This document shows, piece after piece, positions 56,673-64,000 of a stretch of DNA of 64,000 nt (its first letter is position 1; the number at the start of each line of letters is the position of its first letter). The DNA lies in contig JASHNV010000058.1 of the NCBI GenBank assembly GCA_030041455.1, positions 1 to 64,000 on the forward strand, written 5' to 3'. The translations under genes and the position numbers were made by a program. Origin of the DNA: Spirochaetia bacterium (GTDB taxonomy: Bacteria > Spirochaetota > Spirochaetia > DAHUYW01). The notes under the pieces were generated by a model. The model worked only from the letters and a program-made list of their open reading frames with translations, searched no databases and was not told the origin of the DNA.

Positions 56673-58123
56673 GCTTTGAGCGCGCGGCCCGCAGGCCGCG
56701 GCGGCTTCTCCGCGGGCAGTTGCGGATTCGGGAGCCTCATCGTGAAGGTGCTTCCGGAGCCCACCTCGCTCGTCACGAAAACCTCGCCCCGGTGGGAGAG
56801 GGTTATGTGCTTGACGATCGCGAGGCCGAGCCCCGTTCCCCCGAGATCGCGGCTTCGCGCCTTCTCCACGCGGTAGAAGCGCTCGAAGACCCGGGGCAGG
56901 TCCTTCTGCGGAATGCCGATGCCGTGGTCCGCGACGACGATCTCGACCGTCTCGGTCTCCCCGCCGGCCGAACAGCTTTCCGCCGAGACCCTCACGGTCG
57001 TGTTTTCGCCGCTGTACTTCACCGCGTTGTCGACGAGGTTGACGACGGCCTGCTCGATGAGGACCGGGTTCCCGACGAGCGTCAGGGACTCGTCGCAATC
57101 GACCTCGACGCGAACGGCGCGCTTCTCCGCCTTGTCCGAGCAGACTCCGACCGCGTCCATGAGGGTCTCGCGCACGTTGAAGCGGCTGAACTCGAGCGGC
57201 TCGCCGTCGGTCTGCTCGAGGCGCGAGAGACTGAGGAGGTCCTCGATGATGGCGTGAAGCCGCTCGGACTGCTTCGCGAGGATCCCGAGAAAGCGGCGGG
57301 CGGTCGGCGGATCGTCGATCGCGCCGTCGCGGAGCGTCTCGATGAAGCCCTTGATCGAGGTGACGGGGGTCATGAGCTCGTGGGAGACGTTGGCGACGAA
57401 GTCCCGCCTGATGCTCTCGAGGCTTCTCAGCTTCGTGACGTCGTTGAGCACGAGCACGACCCTGTCGACGTTGCTCTCGTCCGAGTCGCTCAAGTCGCGG
57501 CGGAGCACGGTTCCGTGCACCTGGAGGAAGCGCCTCTCCTTTCCCGCGAGCGTGATGCTCGCTTCCCGGGGCTGCCGGCTCGACAGGGTCTCCTGCGCGA
57601 AGTTGAAGAGGTCGGTGTTGCGGATCACCTCGAGGAGCGGCCGCCGCTTGGCCTCGGCCGGCGCCATCTCGGTGAGGCGCGACGCCGCGGGATTCACCTC
57701 GATGATCTCCATGTCGGTGTCGAGGACGATGACCGCCTCGACCATGCCGGAGAGGATCGCCTTCTGCTCGTTGCGCTGTCTCTCGAGGACCTCGAGGCGT
57801 TTCTTCAAGCTGTCCGCCATGAGCTCGAGCGCCCGAAAGAGCTCGCCGAACGCGTAGGCCTCTCCGATCGGCGGGGTGAAGTCGAGGTTCCCCGCGGCGA
57901 GCTTCTCCGCCATCTCGCGGAGCGTCTCGACCGGCCTCTGCTCGCGGAGCAGCAGCCGGTAGACGAGCGCGCCTGAGCCCGCGACGACCAGAGCCCAGAG
58001 CGCGGCGAAGAGGAGGCCGGAGGGGTGGGCTCCCCGGAGGAACAGGATCGCGAGGAGCCCGGTCAGCACCGCGTCGGAGGCGACGACCAGCAAGAGCGGA
58101 AGGAAGGCCCGGCGCAGGCGCAT
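56669..58123 (-). CDS. Sensor histidine kinase (PhoR-like)
   Basis: DFVANVSHELMTPVTSIKGFIETLRDGA ... NLVDNAVKYSGENTTVRVS ... GIGIPQKDLPRVFERFYRVEKARSRDLGGTGLGLAIVKHI. Confidence 0.93.
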   Translation of the reverse strand: MRLRRAFLPLLLVVASDAVLTGLLAILFLRGAHPSGLLFAALWALVVAGSGALVYRLLLREQRPVETLREMAEKLAAGNLDFTPPIGEAYAFGELFRALELMADSLKKRLEVLERQRNEQKAILSGMVEAVIVLDTDMEIIEVNPAASRLTEMAPAEAKRRPLLEVIRNTDLFNFAQETLSSRQPREASITLAGKERRFLQVHGTVLRRDLSDSDESNVDRVVLVLNDVTKLRSLESIRRDFVANVSHELMTPVTSIKGFIETLRDGAIDDPPTARRFLGILAKQSERLHAIIEDLLSLSRLEQTDGEPLEFSRFNVRETLMDAVGVCSDKAEKRAVRVEVDCDESLTLVGNPVLIEQAVVNLVDNAVKYSGENTTVRVSAESCSAGGETETVEIVVADHGIGIPQKDLPRVFERFYRVEKARSRDLGGTGLGLAIVKHITLSHRGEVFVTSEVGSGSTFTMRLPNPQLPAEKPPRPAGRALKA

Positions 58124-58136
58124 CGGTGTGCTCAGG

Positions 58137-58832
58137 CTACTCCTCCTGCATTCGGTATCCGATTCCCCGCACCGTCTCGATGTACCGTCCCTCTTTTCCG
58201 AGCTTCTTGCGGATCCCGAGAATCTGGACGTCCACCGAGCGCTCCGTCACGGGGTAGTCGGCTCCCTTCACCGCCGCGATGATCTGGTTGCGCGAGAAGA
58301 CCCACCCGGGGTTCCGCGACAGGTACTCGAGGATGCCGAACTCCGAGACCGAGAGCGCGACCGGCTTCCCCGAGCAGGTGACCTCGTGGCGGGTGACGTC
58401 GATCTCGATCGCGTGGATGCGGATCCTCGATCGCTCCCCCGAGGACTCGGCGCGCTGCCTGCCCCGGCGGAGGACCGCCCGCACGCGCGCGATGAGGACC
58501 TTCGGGCTGAAGGGCTTCGCGATGTAGTCGTCGGCGCCGGTCTCAAGGCCCGCGATGATGTCGCTGTCCTCGGTTTTCGCCGTCACCATGAGAATCGGAG
58601 TCTCCCTCGTGCGGGCGTCCTGCTTGAGGCGGCGGCAGACGTCGAGCCCGTCGACGCCGGGAAGCATGAGGTCGAGCACGATCAAGTCGGGGCCCTTGGC
58701 GGCCGCCTCCCGCAGCGCCTCCTCGCCGGTCAGGGCTACGAGCGTCCGGTAGCCCTCCTTCTTGAGGTTGAAGTCGATGAGCTCGAGAATATCGCGCTCG
58801 TCGTCAACTATGAGAATCGTTTCCTTCGGCAT
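58137..58832 (-). CDS. Response regulator (PhoB-like, OmpR family)
   Basis: ILIVDDERDILELIDFNLKKEGYRTL ... DLIVLDLMLPGVDGLDVCR; wHTH ... TERSVDVQILGIRKKLGKEGRYIETVRGIGYRMQ. Confidence 0.94.
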   Translation of the reverse strand: MPKETILIVDDERDILELIDFNLKKEGYRTLVALTGEEALREAAAKGPDLIVLDLMLPGVDGLDVCRRLKQDARTRETPILMVTAKTEDSDIIAGLETGADDYIAKPFSPKVLIARVRAVLRRGRQRAESSGERSRIRIHAIEIDVTRHEVTCSGKPVALSVSEFGILEYLSRNPGWVFSRNQIIAAVKGADYPVTERSVDVQILGIRKKLGKEGRYIETVRGIGYRMQEE

Positions 58833-59517
58833 CGCTTTCTTCGCTGTAGTATCCGATTCGGTTCAGCTCGACGTGGCGACCCGTGTTGCTGTAGACGATC
58901 CACTCGCTGATGTTCGTGACGTGGTCGCCGAGCCGCTCGAGAAAGCGGCTGATGAACAGAAAGCTCGTCGACTGCTTCACGTAGCGGGAGTCGGCCTTCA
59001 GGTAGCCCCATATCTCGGTCATCACGTCGTGGTGGAGCTTGTCGAGGGAGGCGTCCATCTTCGCGGTCTCGATCGCGAGATCGGCGTCGCTGTTGATGAA
59101 GGCGGTAAGCACGTCGTGGATCATCTTGATCACGATCTCGCTCATCTTGGGGATGTCGATGAGCGGCTTCATGTAGACTTCCTCGGAGAGCCTGATTGCC
59201 GCTTTCGCGATGTGCACGGCGTGATCGCCCATGCGCTCGAGCTGCGTGACGATCTTCAGCGCGGTGATGATATGGCGCAGGTCGCTCGCCACCGGCTGCT
59301 CGGTGGCGATGAGGATCGTGCAGCGGTCCTCGATGTCGATCTCCTTCTGGTTGATCGCCTCGTCGTCGTCGACGATTTTCTTCGCGAGCTCGATATCCTG
59401 GTCGATGAGGCAGGAGATGGACTTGCCGATCGCCTCCTCGACGAGCGTGCCCATCTTGAGTATCTCCTGATTCAACGCCTTGAGACTCTCGCTGAAGTGT
59501 ATGCGCGGTACGGCCAC
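58804..59517 (-). CDS. phoU: Phosphate signalling complex protein PhoU
   Basis: FSESLKALNQEILKMGTLVEEAIGKSISCLIDQDIELAKKIVDDDEAINQKEIDIEDRCTILIATEQPVASDLRHIITALKIVTQLERMGDHAVHIAK. Confidence 0.96.
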   Translation of the reverse strand: MAVPRIHFSESLKALNQEILKMGTLVEEAIGKSISCLIDQDIELAKKIVDDDEAINQKEIDIEDRCTILIATEQPVASDLRHIITALKIVTQLERMGDHAVHIAKAAIRLSEEVYMKPLIDIPKMSEIVIKMIHDVLTAFINSDADLAIETAKMDASLDKLHHDVMTEIWGYLKADSRYVKQSTSFLFISRFLERLGDHVTNISEWIVYSNTGRHVELNRIGYYSEESDAEGNDSHS

Positions 59518-59538
59518 TTTTCCCCCCCGTTACGGCTC

Positions 59539-60291
59539 TCAGCCGAACTTCCCGGAGATATACGCTTCGGTTCGCGGATTGGTCGGCTTAAAGAATATCT
59601 GCTGCGTCGAGCCGGTCTCCTCGACCACGCCGTCGAGGAAGAACGCGGTGTGGTCGGAGATGCGTCCGGCCTGCTGCATGTTGTGGGTGACGATGACGAT
59701 GGTGTAGCGGTTTTTCATCTCGTAGATGAGGTCCTCGATGCGCGCGGTGGAGATCGGGTCGAGCGCGGAGGTCGGCTCGTCCATCAGCACGACGTCCGGC
59801 TCGACCGCGAGGACCCTAGCGATGCACAGCCGCTGCTGCTGCCCGCCTGAGATGCCGAGCGCCGGCTTGTTCAAGCGATCCTTGATCTCGTCCCAAAGCG
59901 CGGCCGCCCGAAGGCTCCTTTCGACGATCTCGTCGATTTCGCGCCGTCTCTTCACGCCGTGGATTCGCGGGCCGTAGGCGACGTTGTCGTAGACGGTCAT
60001 CGGAAACGGGTTCGGCTTCTGGAAAACCATCCCCACCCGCCTTCGCAGCTCGATCTCGTCGTAGCCGTTGTAGACGTTCTTTCCGTCGTAGAGGATGGTC
60101 CCCGTCGTGACGACCCCCTCGATGATGTCGTTCATGCGGTTGAGGGCGCGCAGGAACGTGGATTTCCCGCACCCGGAGGGGCCGATCAGCGCGGTCACCC
60201 GCTTCGACTCGATGTTGAGCGATATCGATTTGAGCGCGTGCATCGCGCCGTAGAAGACGTTCAAGTCCTGCACTTGAAGCTTATAGTCCAT
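59539..60291 (-). CDS. pstB: Phosphate ABC transporter ATP-binding protein PstB
   Basis: [24 protein letters not shown] ... [26 protein letters not shown] ... [38 protein letters not shown]. Confidence 0.97.
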   Translation of the reverse strand: MDYKLQVQDLNVFYGAMHALKSISLNIESKRVTALIGPSGCGKSTFLRALNRMNDIIEGVVTTGTILYDGKNVYNGYDEIELRRRVGMVFQKPNPFPMTVYDNVAYGPRIHGVKRRREIDEIVERSLRAAALWDEIKDRLNKPALGISGGQQQRLCIARVLAVEPDVVLMDEPTSALDPISTARIEDLIYEMKNRYTIVIVTHNMQQAGRISDHTAFFLDGVVEETGSTQQIFFKPTNPRTEAYISGKFG

Positions 60292-60415
60292 CGCAACTCC
60301 CGGAATCCCGCAGCAAGCCGTCATTGTAACTGCCCCGAAGGTAGTTGGTAAAGTGTGACGCGGTTGTGAGCGGCAGATGAGTTTTCCGTTAAACGGCTCC
60401 AGGGAGCGATCCCGG

Positions 60416-61225
60416 TCAGGCGCCCGAATACCGCGCCATTCTGCGGAACCAGCCGTAGAGCGCCTCGATGCGGTAGTCGAACGAGTCGCGGATCATCCCC
60501 TCCATGCCGAGATACGTCAGGACCTTGACCACGACGCAGCCGTAGAACAGGAGCGAGCCGCGATAGGGCATCACGACGAGCTGCAGCTGCATGTCTCCGG
60601 GCCGCACCACCGGAACGAGGAGGAGCTTCAGGAGCGTCTCGCTCGTCATCGACATCGCGATCGTCCGCTCGGACGCCCGATAGCGGACCTCGGCGACGAA
60701 GGGCCCGAACGTCGAGTCGTCCTGGCGGATGTAGATCGTGCTGTCGGCGGGGGGATCGGCGACGAGCGGATCGGCGACCCGTCTGAGATCGTTCTCGCCC
60801 GCGACGACGTAGGAGTCGCGGAAGAGCACCCGCTTCCGGCCGAAGAGCGTCGAGTAGTAGCGGACGCCCTTGAGCGTGCTGATCGAGCGGAGCACGTTGT
60901 ACCACGCGGTCAGCCGCGCGCGGTCGTTCCCGGGCGGTAGCGGCGCGATGAAGACCGTCTCCACGCCGATCGTGTAGGGAAGCGAGGTCATCGAGGCGAG
61001 AATGGCGCCGCTCAGGGGCGATTGCGGGAGGAGCCGGGGGGACTCGACGCTCGTGAAGAAGCGCGTGACGCTTCCCTCGCGCAGGAGCGTCGCGGAATCC
61101 GCATCGGACATGGCCGGAATGATCTGCTCGAGGTCGGAGGCGCTGAGCGCGCCTGCGGCGGGGATCCCGGCGGCGAGGAGGAGCGCGAAGATTGAACAAA
61201 GCCGATGCGTCGTGGTATGGTTCAT
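60416..61225 (-). CDS. Exported hypothetical protein
   Basis: Signal peptide [26 protein letters not shown]; 269 aa, no family assigned with confidence. Confidence 0.6.
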   Translation of the reverse strand: MNHTTTHRLCSIFALLLAAGIPAAGALSASDLEQIIPAMSDADSATLLREGSVTRFFTSVESPRLLPQSPLSGAILASMTSLPYTIGVETVFIAPLPPGNDRARLTAWYNVLRSISTLKGVRYYSTLFGRKRVLFRDSYVVAGENDLRRVADPLVADPPADSTIYIRQDDSTFGPFVAEVRYRASERTIAMSMTSETLLKLLLVPVVRPGDMQLQLVVMPYRGSLLFYGCVVVKVLTYLGMEGMIRDSFDYRIEALYGWFRRMARYSGA

Positions 61226-61262
61226 CCTACTAAAGATAGCACCTTTCCGTTCAAGAGGCACA

Positions 61263-62372
61263 ATGCGCAAGGTCGTGCTGTTTACCGGCGGGGGTTCGGG
61301 CGGCCACGTTTTTCCCGGCGTGGCGGTGATCGAGAAGCTTCGCAGATCGGATCCGTCGCTCGACATTCGCTGGATCGGCTCGCGCTCTCCGCTTGAACAG
61401 GACATCGTTCGCAGGTTCGCGATCCCCTTCTTGTCGATCCCGTCCGGGAAGCTCAGGCGGTACCTCTCGCCGCGGAACGTCGTCGACCTGTTCAAGATCG
61501 CCGCCGGCGTGGTGAAATCGCTCTCGATCCTCTCGCGGGTCAAGCCGCGGCTCCTGTTCTCGAAGGGCGGCTTCGTGAGCGTGCCTCCGGTCCTCGCCGC
61601 CCGGCTGCTCGGAGTGCCGGTCGTGAGCCACGAGTCCGACTTCGACCCGGGCCTCGCGACGCGCATCAACTCGCGCTTCTCCGCGGCGATCTGCGTCGCC
61701 TACGAGGAGACGAGGAGCTCCTTCCCCGAGGCGCTCCGGTCGCGGGTCGTGGTCACCGGCAATCCGGTCCGCTCCGAGATCTTCGCGGGAGACCGCGCTC
61801 ACGGCCGCGCGCTTCTCGGCGTGCCCGACCGGATGCCGGTGGTCTTGGTTCTCGGCGGCAGCCAGGGCTCGCAGGAGGTGAACGGCCTCGCCGAGGAGGC
61901 CGCCGAGCTCCTGCGGGGGAGCGTCTTCGTGGCCCACCAGACCGGGCGCGCGGATTTCAGGCAGTCGCATCGGGAAAACTACGTGACGGCGGACTTCTTC
62001 GCCGACTCCTATCCCGACGTGCTCGCCGCCGCCGACGTCGTCGTCTGCAGGTCCGGCGCGGGCACGCTCTGGGAGCTCTCGGCGCTCGGCAAGCCGTCGG
62101 TCCTCATCCCGCTCGGCAGAGCCTCGTCGCGAGGCGACCAGCTCAGGAACGCCGATCACTACCGGCGGATCGGCGCGGCGGTCGTGCTCGAACCCGGGCG
62201 CGCCGGGGCGAAGGCGCTCGTCGAGGCGATCGCCTCCATGCTCGCCGATCCCGAGAGGCTTCGGTCGATGGGGCAGGCGGCCGCCTCGGTGATGCGCTCG
62301 GACGCCTCCGAGACGATCGCCGATCTCATCAGGGCGCGCATTGGAGCGGTCCATGCCGATAACTCCGCTTGA
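61263..62372 (+). CDS. murG: UDP-GlcNAc:lipid I N-acetylglucosaminyltransferase
   Basis: VVLFTGGGSGGHVFPGVAVIEKL ... FSKGGFVSVPPVLAARLLGVPVVSHESDFDPGLATRINSRF ... CRSGAGTLWELSALGKPSVLIPL. Confidence 0.94.
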   Translation: MRKVVLFTGGGSGGHVFPGVAVIEKLRRSDPSLDIRWIGSRSPLEQDIVRRFAIPFLSIPSGKLRRYLSPRNVVDLFKIAAGVVKSLSILSRVKPRLLFSKGGFVSVPPVLAARLLGVPVVSHESDFDPGLATRINSRFSAAICVAYEETRSSFPEALRSRVVVTGNPVRSEIFAGDRAHGRALLGVPDRMPVVLVLGGSQGSQEVNGLAEEAAELLRGSVFVAHQTGRADFRQSHRENYVTADFFADSYPDVLAAADVVVCRSGAGTLWELSALGKPSVLIPLGRASSRGDQLRNADHYRRIGAAVVLEPGRAGAKALVEAIASMLADPERLRSMGQAAASVMRSDASETIADLIRARIGAVHADNSA

Positions 62373-62844
62373 CCTGTTCTTCATCGCGCTCGTGGGCGTC
62401 GCGACGCTGCGCTGCACGGTCCGCGGCTTCGTCGCCGAGATCATGTCGGTCGCGGCGGTGGCGGTGGGAATCGGAGCGGGGCTGCTTCTCTCAGGCTCCG
62501 TCTCCGGGCTCATCGCGCGGCGCTTCGGCGACTCGCCGTGGAACGGAGTCATCGCGTTTCTCGCGCTCTTCCTCGCGGGATACCTCGTCGTGAAGCTCCT
62601 CGCAGGCGCGATCAACCGCGCGATCGAGGCGGTCTCCCTCGGCAGCCTCGACCGGGCGCTCGGCTTCTTTCTCGGTCTCGCCGAGGGGCTTCTCGCGGCG
62701 GCCGTCGTGGTATTCGTGCTCGAGATCCAGCCCTTTTTCAACGTCTCAGACGCGCTGAAAGCGAGCCGGTTCGCGACCGAGATGACTAGGCTCCTTCCTG
62801 CGGTGCCGTTCCTCCACGAACGGCCGGCCGACCCCCGTGTTTGA
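62353..62844 (+). CDS. CvpA-family membrane protein
   Basis: PLDLFFIALVGVATLRCTVRGFVAEIMSVAAVAVGIGAGLLLSG ... GSLDRALGFFLGLAEGLLAA. Confidence 0.85.
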   Translation: MPITPLDLFFIALVGVATLRCTVRGFVAEIMSVAAVAVGIGAGLLLSGSVSGLIARRFGDSPWNGVIAFLALFLAGYLVVKLLAGAINRAIEAVSLGSLDRALGFFLGLAEGLLAAAVVVFVLEIQPFFNVSDALKASRFATEMTRLLPAVPFLHERPADPRV

Positions 62845-64000
62845 GAACATCATCGGCCAGGACCGGCTCGTCGAGCGGCTGCGCGGCGAGATCGCGGAAG
62901 GCGCGCTCCCGCGCGCGCTCCTTTTCCACGGCGAGGCGTACCGCGGCAAGATGAGCGCGGCGCTCGAGCTCGCGAGGGCGCTCACGTGCCTCGAGCGCGA
63001 CGCGCTCTGGAGCTGCCGGTGCAGGTCGTGCGAGATGCAGCGCCTCCTCGTCCACCCCTATACCCTGCTCCTCGGCTCCCGCTACTTTTCCGAGGAGATC
63101 GCGGCCGCCGCCGACGCGCTTTCGAGGACCCGCCGGGAGCCCGCGCAGTTCCTCTACGCGCGCTCGGTGCGAAAGCTCCTCCGCCGCTTCGACCCCGTGC
63201 TCTGGGAGCGGAACGAGGGCGAGCTCAAGGGGGTGCGGGGCGCGATCGAGGAGGCCGAAGACCTCCTCGCGGGGCTTCTGCCCGGGCGCCTCCTGCCGGG
63301 GGAGGGCGAGCTAAAGACGACGCTCGGCAGGTGCGCCGAGCTCTGCGAGAAGATCGCCCGCGCGGTCTCAAGCGGCATCTCGATCGACCAGATTCGGCGA
63401 GCCACGTTCTGGGCGCGCTCGACGAGCGGGGGATCGAACAAGGTGATCATCCTCGAGGCGGTCGACCGAACGCTCGAAGGCGCGCGCAACGCGCTCCTGA
63501 AGGCGATCGAGGAGCCGCCCGAGGGCGCCTTCTTCGTGCTCGTCACCACGCGAAAGAGCGCGATCGCCCCGACGATCCTCTCGCGCCTGCGGGCCTACCA
63601 TTTCCCCGCCCGGGGCGAAGCCGAGGAGCGCGGGGTCCTCGAAAAGATCTTTCGCGAGCCTGAGGGCTTCCGCGGAAGCCTCAAGGAGTACTTCCAGTCC
63701 CGCGGCGGTCCGAAGGCCGGCTCTCTCCGCGCCGCGGCGGCGAGCTTCCTCGGCTCCGTCCTCCGGACGGAGCCGGGATCGAGGCCCGACGAGGAGCTCC
63801 TCGCGGCGCTTTCGGGGCAGACGGAGCTCAGGGGCTTCCTCGAAGAGCTCACCCTGGAGCTCCGCGGAGCGCTCGGCGGCGGGGCGGGAGCTCCCCCGGC
63901 CGGTCTCGGGAGAATCGAGCGCTGGGCGCGGCTCGTGAGGCAGGCGGCCGCCCAGGGCGAGTCCTACAATCAGAGCCCGAGTCTCCTCGTCGAGAGCCTG
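62837..64000 (+). CDS. DNA polymerase III delta' subunit-like (HolB), truncated by window end
   Basis: GTG start overlapping cvpA end: VFENIIGQDRLVERLRGEIAEGALPRALLFHGEAYRGKMSAALELARALTC ... VIILEAVDRTLEGARNALLKAIEEPPEGAFFVLVTTRKSAIAPTILSRLRAYHF. Not in the supplied ORF track; read directly. Confidence 0.88.
   Translation, partial: MFENIIGQDRLVERLRGEIAEGALPRALLFHGEAYRGKMSAALELARALTCLERDALWSCRCRSCEMQRLLVHPYTLLLGSRYFSEEIAAAADALSRTRREPAQFLYARSVRKLLRRFDPVLWERNEGELKGVRGAIEEAEDLLAGLLPGRLLPGEGELKTTLGRCAELCEKIARAVSSGISIDQIRRATFWARSTSGGSNKVIILEAVDRTLEGARNALLKAIEEPPEGAFFVLVTTRKSAIAPTILSRLRAYHFPARGEAEERGVLEKIFREPEGFRGSLKEYFQSRGGPKAGSLRAAAASFLGSVLRTEPGSRPDEELLAALSGQTELRGFLEELTLELRGALGGGAGAPPAGLGRIERWARLVRQAAAQGESYNQSPSLLVESL

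Overview
This is a GC-rich bacterial chromosomal window. The mix of gene families (DUF1577/PilZ-like protein, CYTH, DUF6765-like, excisionase-EIIA fusion, GldAFG/DUF4340 set) suggests a Spirochaetota-like genome, but that is inference. Most of it is ordinary chromosome: uvrB, rnhA, an htrA-like protease, murG, a cvpA-like gene, holB-like DNA pol III delta', phoR-phoB-phoU-pstB, purU, galM-like, a tRNA with CAU anticodon, and several ABC exporters. The most system-like region is a divergent carbohydrate locus at about 18.2-28.3 kb. It holds a ribose-type ABC importer, a DUF2291 protein, a split transketolase, a DeoR regulator, an L-fucose/arabinose-isomerase-family protein and an FGGY kinase. 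This reads as a complete import, isomerise, phosphorylate, transketolase route for an unidentified sugar, similar in logic to the apiose/apulose-4-phosphate transketolase pathway. Other notable signals: a larE-larB-larC cluster whose larC is split by an in-frame UAG immediately followed by AUG; a 1690-aa exported protein with possible SprA-like features; a perfect 20-bp inverted repeat inside a coding region; a 28-bp perfect palindrome over a stop codon; a two-copy ~60-bp dispersed repeat; and several decayed genes (vapC, three transposase remnants, PQQ sugar dehydrogenase, TrmB-like regulator, methyltransferase). All family calls are by eye; no database search was run.
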